A DNA stretch of 17,301 nucleotides from Dehalococcoidia bacterium (GTDB lineage Bacteria > Chloroflexota > Dehalococcoidia > GIF9 > UBA5620): assembly GCA_016783225.1 (NCBI GenBank), contig JADHWZ010000018.1:1-17301 (forward strand), in the 5' to 3' direction. A program made the translations under genes and the position numbers. Positions 1 to 6,208 of this stretch are shown piece by piece. Numbering within the stretch: position 1 is the first letter of the stretch; each line of letters starts with the position of its first letter. The notes under the pieces were generated by a model that did no database searches, was not told the origin of the DNA, and was given only the letters and a program-made list of their open reading frames with translations.

Positions 1-665
1 TCGCTGGCTAGCTGAGACCTCGCCTGTTCAGCCTGCTGCAGATTCACTATGATCTCGTCGAGGAGACCTAGGTACCTGGCGGATGTGCGCTGGAACTCTT
101 CAAGATATTGCTCTTGCACGGATGTGCTGGAGTTGGCGATGGCCTCCTCTATTTCGTCCAGCTGGTATTTTGCGGTGTTCCTGTAGTCCGAGGCCAGATG
201 CTCGGCACCCCGCATGGTCGATTCAAGCTGGCGGCACGCGTCTTGCCAGCCGGATGCCGCAGGGCTCTCGGATTGCATCTTCTCCGCTATGTCCAGGCAC
301 TTGTCGCAATACACCAGCAGGAGGGTTGCTCTCTCGGTGGTTGGCAGCGTCTCCGTCAGGGTGGTCCATGTGCTCCCGTCGTACGCAATGCCTTTCCCTT
401 TCTCGACTATGCATATGCCGACCCCGCAACTGCCGGCTGGCGGCCCTTGGACGCCGATATCATCAAGCCCCTGCCAGGTGAAATCCTCAAGCTCGGAGGC
501 AAGCGCCTGCACGCTCTCGATGTGACCCACTATCTGGCTGTGCAGGGGAAGGGACTTCTGCTCTCCAGAGGGCAGTTCACCCTGACCGCAGGACGGAACC
601 AGGGCGCAGAGCAACATAGCCAGCCCTGTCAATAGAGCCACGTTCCGTTTGTAAACGGTCCTCAT
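1..665 (-). CDS. Partial secreted lipoprotein of unknown function
   Basis: An open frame runs on the minus strand from an ATG at 665 to the window edge without a stop (221 codons visible), so the C-terminus is missing. The N-terminus is a lipoprotein signal: MRTVYKR, then a hydrophobic stretch (about residues 8-24), then VPSC with Cys26 as the likely lipidation site. The mature part is polar; residues about 120-221 look helical and rich in E, Q, A and L, compatible with a coiled coil. Cysteines occur at about 80, 85, 120, 123 and 144. The putative ribosome-binding site (GGTGAA directly before ATG) is weak. I recognise no family. It is probably an exported, membrane-anchored protein. The plus-strand open frames over this stretch look like shadows, since the minus frame has the coherent signal peptide. 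Confidence 0.72.
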   Translation of the reverse strand, partial: MRTVYKRNVALLTGLAMLLCALVPSCGQGELPSGEQKSLPLHSQIVGHIESVQALASELEDFTWQGLDDIGVQGPPAGSCGVGICIVEKGKGIAYDGSTWTTLTETLPTTERATLLLVYCDKCLDIAEKMQSESPAASGWQDACRQLESTMRGAEHLASDYRNTAKYQLDEIEEAIANSSTSVQEQYLEEFQRTSARYLGLLDEIIVNLQQAEQARSQLAS

Positions 666-810
666 TTCACCGTCGTCTGCCTATCAGCGAGGACGTGTTT
701 GTGGGGACAACATTCCCGGCCAGGCGTTCCCGTAGCATTTTACCACACACGGCGGACTCATGAGGGATATTCATGCAGGTCTTGCTCTTCCCCTCCCCCT
801 CCCTCTGTCT

Positions 811-819
811 CCCTCCCGT
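811..819. repeat. Left target-site direct repeat of element 820-1821
   Basis: CCCTCCCGT lies immediately outside the left inverted repeat and is repeated exactly at 1822-1830, immediately outside the right one. Nine bases is a normal length for a transposition target duplication. The local sequence is C-rich, so part of the match could be chance, but its abutment to both inverted-repeat ends is exact. Confidence 0.7.
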
Positions 820-874
820 GGCTTTGCCTCAAAAGTGCCTGTTGCCCCAAAAGTCAGTTAGTTGCCTCAAAAGT
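820..874. repeat. Iterated TIR motif at the left end of the element
   Basis: TTGCCTCAAAAGT at 824-836 is repeated as TTGCCCCAAAAGT at 842-854 and TTGCCTCAAAAGT at 862-874, spaced 18 and 20 bp. The first copy is part of the terminal inverted repeat and the third lies inside the 3' end of the membrane-protein gene. Tandem sites at one end resemble subterminal transposase-binding sites. The right end shows only one copy, next to a 14-bp perfect palindrome GTCCCAATTGGGAC at 1793-1806. Confidence 0.6.
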
Positions 875-1753
875 TAAAAGACCCATTTCTAAGCGAAGTA
901 GACGGTCAAATCTATCTACATTTCTTTGATTCATACGAAAATCAATCTTGGTTGTTACCCACTGGCAGTCACTGAGGAAGTAGATTCTAACTTTGTTATC
1001 TCTCATGCGTCTAGTCGTTACGCTAATCACAAACCCTCCAATTAGAGCCTTGATGCGTTTAGGTCTATCCATCATTATTATTCGGGAGTTGGTTCTCATT
1101 CTCACCCTCGCATCAATCACTTTGAGGCACCTATTAAAGACTTCATTAATGTCACCACGCAAAATGATTGTATTATCTTTAGCCCTAGCACTTCTACCTG
1201 ATTTGTAACATTTCTTTTCCCAGATATAGATATCCAATAAAGCTAAAATTGGGAAAACTATAAAAACGACAAAGAAAAACATCCAAGATAGGCTAGTTTG
1301 CCCCACTATCCTCCCAGTAATCCAGAGATATACTGACAGAAGTCCGAAGGTGAGTAATATAAGGCTACAAGCAGTCAATATTCTATTGAATAGAACTGGT
1401 GGTCTATTATTTGGCTCTGGCCCTTGAATCCATTCGATATTTTCGTAATTTCCTGTAGAAATGTCGGCTCCAACAGATACTGTTCTTGTACGCCTTTGAA
1501 ATCCAGTCCCAATCCATGGCCAAGCTACCACAAGAATAATAATAACAAAGAAGGCGATGGCAATCAGTTGTAAATAATTTCTAGCCCAAGGCCAAGTCCC
1601 CACAACAATACTACTAACAAAGAAGACGATGGCAATTAGTAGCAGATAACGAGCATTTCTAAGAGTAATCAATTTGACCATCTGTGCCCACCATTGACCA
1701 AAGAATAATGCCAATGAGAAGAGAGCAAGGGCATATGCGAGTGAATTACCCAT
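854..1753 (-). CDS. AT-rich multi-spanning membrane protein of unknown function (element cargo)
   Basis: The 299-residue product has hydrophobic segments at about residues 5-22, 37-53, 61-80, 124-146 and 153-173, then a soluble basic C-terminal domain (about 180-299). Segments 37-59 and 61-80 are an internal duplication (LIAI-FFV...WPW twice), visible in the DNA as a 72-bp tandem repeat near 1514-1660. The stop lies 18 bp inside the element's left inverted repeat, so this is its cargo. The ribosome-binding site is poor, but TGGTAAAAT sits so that transcription could begin at or near the ATG, which suggests a leaderless message (inference). Composition is far more AT-rich than neighbouring genes, pointing to transfer. 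I recognise no family for the C-terminal domain. Confidence 0.75.
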   Translation of the reverse strand: MGNSLAYALALFSLALFFGQWWAQMVKLITLRNARYLLLIAIVFFVSSIVVGTWPWARNYLQLIAIAFFVIIILVVAWPWIGTGFQRRTRTVSVGADISTGNYENIEWIQGPEPNNRPPVLFNRILTACSLILLTFGLLSVYLWITGRIVGQTSLSWMFFFVVFIVFPILALLDIYIWEKKCYKSGRSARAKDNTIILRGDINEVFNRCLKVIDARVRMRTNSRIIMMDRPKRIKALIGGFVISVTTRRMRDNKVRIYFLSDCQWVTTKIDFRMNQRNVDRFDRLLRLEMGLLTFEATN

Positions 1754-1821
1754 ATTCCTATTTTACCATATGCATTAAGATTGAAACGGTTTGTCCCAAT
1801 TGGGACTTCTGAGGCAAAGCC

Positions 1822-1830
1822 CCCTCCCGT
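1822..1830. repeat. Right target-site direct repeat of element 820-1821
   Basis: CCCTCCCGT is an exact copy of 811-819 and directly abuts the right inverted repeat. It is also the 5' arm and first loop bases of a hairpin (CCCTCCC 1822-1828, loop GTCAG, GGGAGGG 1834-1840). Confidence 0.7.
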
Positions 1831-1932
1831 CAGGGGAGGGATGACTGCAAGTAAGACCTGTCTTTGCATTAGGGAATATGCCAGGGCTCTTATTCCCGGT
1901 TTGGGTTGTTGTCGCCGGAAGTCAGGATCAAG

Positions 1933-2129
1933 GCTGCTGCTAGTCAGGTCGGGGGACCTGACACACACCGAAAATGGGTGACCTGTGGGCAGGTGACTCT
2001 CACAAAAGTCAGGTTCCAGGCTTGTAGCTAGTCAGGTCAGGGGACCTGACACACACCGAGCTGCTGCTAGTCAGGTCGGGGGACCTGACACACACCGAAA
2101 ATGGGTGGCCTGTGGGCGGGTGACTCTCA
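1933..2129. repeat. Array of three GTCAGGTC/GACCTGAC hairpin repeats
   Basis: Two nearly identical 70-bp units lie at 1933-2002 and 2060-2129, differing at only two positions, with a shorter diverged unit at about 2007-2059 between them. Each contains an 8-bp perfect stem with a 4-nt loop, GTCAGGTC-GGGG-GACCTGAC: stems at 1943-1962, 2031-2050 (loop AGGG) and 2070-2089. A shared ACACACCGA follows each stem; the long units continue with AAATGGGTG. No coding frame is convincing here. This looks like a REP/intergenic palindromic repeat cluster rather than a CRISPR, because units are unequal and spacers are not unique. Confidence 0.7.
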
Positions 2130-2134
2130 TAAGG

Positions 2135-2187
2135 CCCTCTTCACCCTCCCTCGGACTCCCTCCCGCCAGGGGAGGGAGGACTGCAGG
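2135..2187. repeat. REP-like hairpin, intact copy; possible terminator of the 2193-3719 gene
   Basis: A perfect 9-bp stem (CTCCCTCCC 2156-2164, loop GCCAG, GGGAGGGAG 2170-2178) lies just past the stop of the minus-strand gene. There is no T-run, so any terminator role is only inferred. It is the uninterrupted relative of the hairpin split by the element at 820-1821: both have a CTCTTC...CCCTCC lead-in and a GACTGCA tail. Confidence 0.55.
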
Positions 2188-2192
2188 GACGG

Positions 2193-3719
2193 CTACAGCT
2201 TGTACGATGTATCGATAGGCGGCATCTTGGGCACCACGGCCGTCTCGGGACTGAGCAGTGACCCATAGATGGGGTGGTCCTGCCATCCATCGACACGGAT
2301 TGCCCTCATGCCAGCCGCCTTGTACTTGTCCCAGTCGGCGCTGAAATAGAGGAACATCTTCTGTGCCGCCAGCGAGCCTTCACCGTGGATGTGGTCGACC
2401 TGGGGATAGCTGCCGGTCATATCCTTTACCAGCCTGGCGGCGCGGATTCTATTCACAGTCGGGACGCCGGCCTTGCCGCCGAGATACTTCTCTATGAAGG
2501 GCTGTATCTCCGGATTGCTCCAGTCCTTGAACGTGGGCACGGTTGTGGCGATACCCCCGGATATGTCCTGCAATATCTTGCACGCCTCGTGCCAGTTATT
2601 GGCGAAGGTGAACTTGGCTATGTTGGTGTGCATCCAGTTGGGCTGCATCATGCCTGAAGCTGGTTCTTTCACACAGTCAACGCAGGATGACCTGCCCAGG
2701 ACGTTTACCGTCTCGGCATATGTGGCCAGCCAGGCCAGCTTCTCGCGTATGTGCGTGTACTTCTCGAGGCCGTTGTACTCAGCCATCAACGCCGCGATAC
2801 CGGCCATCATGTCCAGCTCGGACACCATTTTCGAAGCGCCGAAGAGGCGGTGAAAGCTGGCAAAGGCATAGGTAATGTCCTGGGAGAACTGCCATTCGCC
2901 GCACATGAATACCCTGTCCCAGGGGACAAAGACATCATCGAAGATGATCAGGCACTCGGTAGGCTGCAGCACTGCGCTCCTGGGGTAGTCCCACAGCGCC
3001 TCCTCGCCGTGAGTCCTGGTTACCGGCTCAACGCCCAGCAGGGTAATGCCTTTGGCGTTGAGAGGGGTGGCGAAGGACAGAACATAGTCCTTGTCTTCCT
3101 CGCCATGAGTCCTGCAGGGCACGATGATGGCTTCGTTGGCGCAGGGAGTGGCACTGATGTGCATCTTGGCTCCCCTGACTACTATGCCATCTTTCTGCCT
3201 GTCGACAACCCTGAGATAGAAGTCCTTGTGCTGCACCTGCTTGGAGGGGCGGAGGCTCCTGTCACCTTTGACGTCTGTCATCGCCCCGGTAATACCCAGG
3301 TCTCCCTTTTGCAGGTACTTTCTATAAGCCTCGACGCGCTCCACATAATGCGTGGCCAGATTGCTGTCCATCTTGTTGGCGGCAACGGTTATTGCAGCCA
3401 GGGCATCGATGCCCATGCAGTGGAGGAGTATACCGCCGCCGGACCTGAGGCCCGTGACGAAACACTCCCTTCTCCTCAGGAGGTCTTCGGAAGTCCTGGG
3501 CGCCGTGAAAAGGAAGTTCACGTCTTCGCCATCTTCATCCTGGGTTACGAAGAGCGGACGGTATTTCGGGTCATTGGGCAGGGCGTAGTCCATAGCTGCA
3601 AAGCGGATGATGGTGCTGATCGTAGGATGTGTCCGCACATCCTTTACCTTTTCTCCAAGGCAGTAGACAACCCTCCCGTCGTCCAGGCTTTCCAGGTACT
3701 GCTCGACCGTTCTAATCAT
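2193..3719 (-). CDS. 4-hydroxyphenylacetate 3-hydroxylase / 4-hydroxybutyryl-CoA dehydratase family flavoprotein
   Basis: The 508-residue length and motifs fit the HpaB/AbfD superfamily of FAD proteins: N-terminal YLESLDDGR, GAMTDVKGDRSLRPS (145-159), VRGAKMHIS (181-189), FDDVFVPWDRVF (260-271), FHRLFGASK (289-297), DISGG (385-389) and HGEGS (445-449). Overall it resembles AbfD more than HpaB. Of the four AbfD [4Fe-4S] ligands (Cys99, Cys103, His292, Cys299 in the clostridial enzyme, from memory), only Cys101 and His290 are kept; the others align with Ile97 and Ser296. A cluster-dependent dehydratase is therefore unlikely, and a flavin mono-oxygenase or other acyl-CoA chemistry is more plausible. 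The start has GGAGG five bases before ATG. It lies 85 nt behind the VOC gene and probably shares its transcript. Confidence 0.88.
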   Translation of the reverse strand: MIRTVEQYLESLDDGRVVYCLGEKVKDVRTHPTISTIIRFAAMDYALPNDPKYRPLFVTQDEDGEDVNFLFTAPRTSEDLLRRRECFVTGLRSGGGILLHCMGIDALAAITVAANKMDSNLATHYVERVEAYRKYLQKGDLGITGAMTDVKGDRSLRPSKQVQHKDFYLRVVDRQKDGIVVRGAKMHISATPCANEAIIVPCRTHGEEDKDYVLSFATPLNAKGITLLGVEPVTRTHGEEALWDYPRSAVLQPTECLIIFDDVFVPWDRVFMCGEWQFSQDITYAFASFHRLFGASKMVSELDMMAGIAALMAEYNGLEKYTHIREKLAWLATYAETVNVLGRSSCVDCVKEPASGMMQPNWMHTNIAKFTFANNWHEACKILQDISGGIATTVPTFKDWSNPEIQPFIEKYLGGKAGVPTVNRIRAARLVKDMTGSYPQVDHIHGEGSLAAQKMFLYFSADWDKYKAAGMRAIRVDGWQDHPIYGSLLSPETAVVPKMPPIDTSYKL

Positions 3720-3804
3720 AGTAGCCTCCTCGCTTTCGTTTGTTATTCGGGCTGATAGTCAGACTCAATGACCTGCAGTTCATGCAGGCATTTGCAGACC
3801 TCTC

Positions 3805-4239
3805 CTAGCCAGCCCTTCGCATAAGCTCAAAGATGACACCGCCGGGTCCGCCGCTCTCCAGGTAGGCGAAGTTCCCCGGGTCGGTGAGCAGAAGCTTGGC
3901 GCCCCGGGCCACGAGGTTGGACGCCTCTCCGTCGACATCATCCACGTAGAAGCCGAGGTGATGCAGGCCTTCCCCGAAGGTATCGAGGAAGCGGGACTGA
4001 AATATCCGGCCCTCCACAGGTTGCACGAGTTCAATCTGTAGCGGGCCGAGGTAGGCAAAGGCCAGCCTCGCCTTCCAGGGTCGCCCCTTGGCATCGGCGC
4101 CGCCGATATCGGTGTAAGTCCAGGGGCCGATGCCGAACATCGATGACCACGACTCGGCAACCTTGTCGATGTCCTTTACGGCGATGCTCACCTGGTCGAC
4201 CGTGTTTAGCTGAAGCTTATGAGTTCCAGGACTTGCCAT
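3805..4239 (-). CDS. VOC-fold protein, glyoxalase/methylmalonyl-CoA epimerase-like
   Basis: The 144-residue product has two beta-alpha-beta-beta-beta halves typical of the vicinal oxygen chelate fold: VDQVSIAVKDID (14-25), LQIELVQP (67-74), GLHHLGFYVDDVD (91-103) and GGVIFELM (133-140). The last three resemble metal-ligand strands of methylmalonyl-CoA epimerases (acidic/Gln in strand four, His93 or His94, Glu138), but the usual first-strand histidine is Gln16. This may alter metal binding, so the reaction is uncertain. The start is strongly supported by AGGAGGT eight bases before ATG and by a TTGACA/TATAAC promoter upstream. It is the first gene of a likely two-gene transcript with the AbfD/HpaB-like gene, which suggests isomerisation or epimerisation of the same acyl-CoA or aromatic intermediate (inference). 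Confidence 0.87.
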   Translation of the reverse strand: MASPGTHKLQLNTVDQVSIAVKDIDKVAESWSSMFGIGPWTYTDIGGADAKGRPWKARLAFAYLGPLQIELVQPVEGRIFQSRFLDTFGEGLHHLGFYVDDVDGEASNLVARGAKLLLTDPGNFAYLESGGPGGVIFELMRRAG

Positions 4240-4276
4240 GACTGCAGACCTCCTTTTGGCAATGATTCCTGCCTAT

Positions 4277-4304
4277 GTTATAGGGATGCTGCTGTCATTG
4301 TCAA
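4277..4304 (-). promoter_or_regulatory. Sigma-70-type promoter for the VOC gene
   Basis: On the minus strand TTGACA (4304-4299), a 16-bp spacer and TATAAC (4282-4277) lie about 38 bases before the VOC start codon, leaving room for the AGGAGGT site. This makes the VOC and AbfD/HpaB-like genes a unit that can be expressed apart from the acyl-CoA synthetase gene. Confidence 0.7.
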
Positions 4305-4358
4305 CACGCCTGAGCCGGTGAGAGGCTGTAGCTGCAATTGTCGAAACGGCGTTGGAAT

Positions 4359-4386
4359 GCGCCGTGTATGCCGGGGGCGCTTTTTT
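4359..4386 (+). terminator. Intrinsic-terminator-like hairpin on the plus strand
   Basis: GCGCC (4359-4363), a 12-nt loop and GGCGC (4376-4380) are followed by TTTTTTG. The orientation is plus, yet no plus-strand gene precedes it, so it may end antisense transcription or an unannotated transcript across 4240-4358. For the minus-strand synthetase gene only a weak CGGCG/CGCCG stem with TTT can be drawn here. Confidence 0.4.
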
Positions 4387-4395
4387 GTCTTCGAG

Positions 4396-5874
4396 TTATG
4401 CGCCGTCTTGCCTGAGGTATTCGCTGTACTGGACCAGGCTGGCGAGGGCTAAAGCCGCTTGGTGCGGCATGCCGTAACACATTGAGTTCCTCTCTGCCAT
4501 GGCGCGCGTTATCTTGTCGGTGAAGCCGGTGCCAAAGGCGATTGGCTCAGAGGCGACGACCACCGGTTTCTTGTGTGTGTTGACTAGCTCATTCAGTTGG
4601 TCGAACACACGGCCTATCCCCTCAAGTAATGCCTGGCGCAACTGCTCCCTTTCGTCCTCATCGGAAGACCGGGCAAACTGGCGCTTAACCTCCACGCCGG
4701 GCATCAGCCCCAGCATGATAACAGCGTCCACTACAGGACAGCGCAGGACTACTTCAACGCATTTCGTCAAAGCGTCTCCAAAGGCGCCGGCCACCAGGTC
4801 GACCGGGTTGCCCCGGTTCCACCAGGCCGGCAGAAAGGCATCCAGTTCGGCAAGTGTCTCGGGAGGCAGGGAGACAACATCGAGGCCCAGTTTGGCGCAG
4901 GCGTCAGCGGCCAGGGCTCCCCAGCCACCTCCGGCGGTGACTATGCCCACCCTTCGGCCCCGGGGCAGTGGGTTGCACAGAAGGGCGATGCCGGTGTCCG
5001 CGAGTTCGTCCAGACTTCTCACCCTTATCAGCCCGGCCTGCTTGCACATGGCGTTGAATGCTGCATCTGAGCCAGCCAGGGACGCGGTGTGGGACATGAC
5101 GGCCCTGGCTCCAGCCGGTGTTTCGCCAGCCTTGAGCATGACAATGGGCTTTTTCTTGGTGATCTCCCTGGCTATCCGAAAGAACCGGCGGCCGTCCTTG
5201 AAGCCTTCGGTATAGCACAGGATGACCTTGGTGTTGACATCCTCGGCCAAGTACTCAAGATAGTCCTGAGACTGGAGGTCTGCCTCGTTGCCACTGCTAA
5301 TGCCCTTGCTGCAGCCGAAGCCACTTGCTATAGCCAGGCGCGATATCGTGCCAACAACGTTGCCGCTTTGAGACAGTACGCCAAAAGGACCCGGGGGAGG
5401 GAAGATGGGTGGCATCTGCAAGTAGAGCTTGTGCCAGGGGTTCACGACGCCGAAGGAGTTGGGCCCCACCAGTATCATTCCCCCCTTACGGCCTATGTCA
5501 ACGATTTCTTGTTGAAGTCTCTCGCCTTCTTCGCCGATCTCGGCGAAGCCGGCAGTTATGACTACCCCGGCCTTTATCCCCTTGTTAATGCACTCTTTCA
5601 GCACACCGGGCACACTCGGTGGAGGCACCACGATGACGGCGAGGTCAGGGGTTTCCGGTACCTCACCAATGTTACCGTATACCTTCAGGCCCAGTATCTC
5701 CTCTTTCTTGGGGTTTACCGGGTAGATTTTCCCCTGAAATCCACCGTACACGAGGTTGGCCAGGATGCGGAAGCCCCACTTCCCCTGATTGCTGGAAGCT
5801 CCTAAGAAGGCCACGGAGCGCGGCTCAAACAGGAGTCTGAAGTTCGTTGCTATGTCGGCTGGCTTGTAGTTCAA
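4396..5874 (-). CDS. ADP-forming acyl-CoA synthetase, CoA-binding (alpha) subunit without ATP-grasp domain
   Basis: This is an acetate-CoA ligase (ADP-forming)/NDP-forming acyl-CoA synthetase alpha chain: acyl-CoA + ADP + Pi interconverted with acid + ATP + CoA. Visible are the CoA-binding Rossmann domain (PRSVAFLGASS, YPVNPKK), VGPNSFGVVNP, VLSQSGNVVG and MSHTASLAGS, whose His (residue 262 from the start used here) is the expected phospho-histidine, followed by the second ligase-CoA domain. No ATP-grasp beta domain follows; a partner must be encoded elsewhere. The longest frame begins with ATG at 5931, but a promoter-like -10 box (5937-5932) abuts that ATG, so I use the only in-frame alternative, TTG at 5874; this choice is tentative. 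The product is 492 residues. The neighbouring VOC and AbfD-like genes suggest carboxylic-acid activation for the same pathway. Confidence 0.85.
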   Translation of the reverse strand: MNYKPADIATNFRLLFEPRSVAFLGASSNQGKWGFRILANLVYGGFQGKIYPVNPKKEEILGLKVYGNIGEVPETPDLAVIVVPPPSVPGVLKECINKGIKAGVVITAGFAEIGEEGERLQQEIVDIGRKGGMILVGPNSFGVVNPWHKLYLQMPPIFPPPGPFGVLSQSGNVVGTISRLAIASGFGCSKGISSGNEADLQSQDYLEYLAEDVNTKVILCYTEGFKDGRRFFRIAREITKKKPIVMLKAGETPAGARAVMSHTASLAGSDAAFNAMCKQAGLIRVRSLDELADTGIALLCNPLPRGRRVGIVTAGGGWGALAADACAKLGLDVVSLPPETLAELDAFLPAWWNRGNPVDLVAGAFGDALTKCVEVVLRCPVVDAVIMLGLMPGVEVKRQFARSSDEDEREQLRQALLEGIGRVFDQLNELVNTHKKPVVVASEPIAFGTGFTDKITRAMAERNSMCYGMPHQAALALASLVQYSEYLRQDGA

Positions 5875-5897
5875 GGTGAGTTGCTTAGCTTGTCCAT
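5871..5897 (-). CDS. Possible 8-residue leader peptide coupled to the synthetase start
   Basis: ATG at 5897 is preceded by AGGT four bases upstream and opens a frame MDKLSNSP ending in TGA at 5873-5871. The stop overlaps the proposed TTG start of the synthetase as TTGA, an arrangement seen in translational coupling. It would explain how a TTG with no ribosome-binding site of its own is used. This is speculative and rests only on the geometry. Confidence 0.25.
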   Translation of the reverse strand: MDKLSNSP

Positions 5898-5931
5898 GGT
5901 TACCTGGAGGACTGTCGTGAGGGCGACCCAT

Positions 5932-5960
5932 ATTATAGCAACAAACGATGTGTCAGGCAA
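5932..5960 (-). promoter_or_regulatory. Promoter upstream of the acyl-CoA synthetase gene
   Basis: On the minus strand TTGCCT (5960-5955), a 17-bp spacer and TATAAT (5937-5932) are present, with TGC before the -10 as an extended element. Transcription would start near 5925, inside the longest possible reading frame, which argues for a downstream start codon. Confidence 0.55.
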
Positions 5961-5993
5961 ATCCATGCACCCAGACTGACTGTCAAGCAACCC

Positions 5994-6001
5994 TTGACCT
6001 C
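5994..6001. repeat. Left target-site repeat of element 6002-6738
   Basis: TTGACCTC directly precedes the left end GGTAGTG and recurs exactly at 6739-6746 directly after the right end CACTACC. Including two preceding C residues the match is 10 bp, but those two belong to the right inverted repeat. Confidence 0.7.
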
Positions 6002-6127
6002 GGTAGTGTATCATTTTGGGTAGTGGGTCAGTTTGGACATAATGTTTAGGGCTGTCCGAAACTCTCCCCAAAACTAATCAAGGAAAGGAGGCCATGCGTC
6101 ACTAATGTACTGGATGAGTACATGGTC

Positions 6128-6162
6128 TTGACAGCCCAGAATACTCTGTTATAATTAGAGTA
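6128..6162 (+). promoter_or_regulatory. Consensus sigma-70 promoter with a dyad operator over the -10 box
   Basis: TTGACA (6128-6133), a 16-bp spacer and TATAAT (6150-6155) match the housekeeping consensus exactly. TACTCT (6142-6147) and AGAGTA (6157-6162) form a perfect inverted repeat centred on the -10 hexamer, where a repressor could block polymerase. The operator role is inferred from position and symmetry. Confidence 0.75.
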
Positions 6163-6208
6163 CCTACATGTACGAGGTAGGAAAAATAAGAAGGGAGGTA
6201 ATCAATTC

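Larger units (their letters stand above)
820..1821. mobile_element. Transposase-less 1.0-kb element with TIRs and 9-bp TSD carrying a membrane-protein gene
   Basis: The ends are GGCTTTGCCTCAAAAGT (820-836) and ACTTCTGAGGCAAAGCC (1805-1821), inverted with 16 of 17 positions matching. Both are abutted by the 9-bp direct repeat CCCTCCCGT. Joining the outer flanks recreates a CCCTCCC-GTCAG-GGGAGGG hairpin followed by ATGACTGCA. A related uninterrupted hairpin is present at 2156-2178, followed by GACTGCA, and acts as an internal empty-site reference. The interior is much more AT-rich than the surroundings and holds one gene (854-1753, minus) but no transposase. I infer insertion of a non-autonomous element into the loop of a REP-like hairpin. 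Family unknown; IS6-like ends (GGnnnTGnnnCAAA) are only a loose resemblance. Confidence 0.7.

Noticed and set aside
83..635. Plus-strand frames at the left edge
   Set aside because: The minus strand is open throughout and encodes a proper lipoprotein signal peptide; the plus frames are Cys/Arg/Ser-rich noise.
1933..2129. CRISPR array
   Set aside because: Repeat units are unequal, two long and one short, with no set of unique equal-length spacers and no cas genes.
2193..3719. Genuine 4-hydroxybutyryl-CoA dehydratase (AbfD)
   Set aside because: Two of the four [4Fe-4S] ligands are missing in the alignment I can make.
2751..3755. Long plus-strand open frame (334 codons) over the AbfD/HpaB-like gene
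   Set aside because: It is antisense to a gene with clear family motifs, has no ribosome-binding site and its translation shows no recognisable domain.
5089..5805. Plus-strand open frame of 238 codons over the acyl-CoA synthetase gene
   Set aside because: Shadow of the conserved minus-strand gene; composition follows its codon positions.
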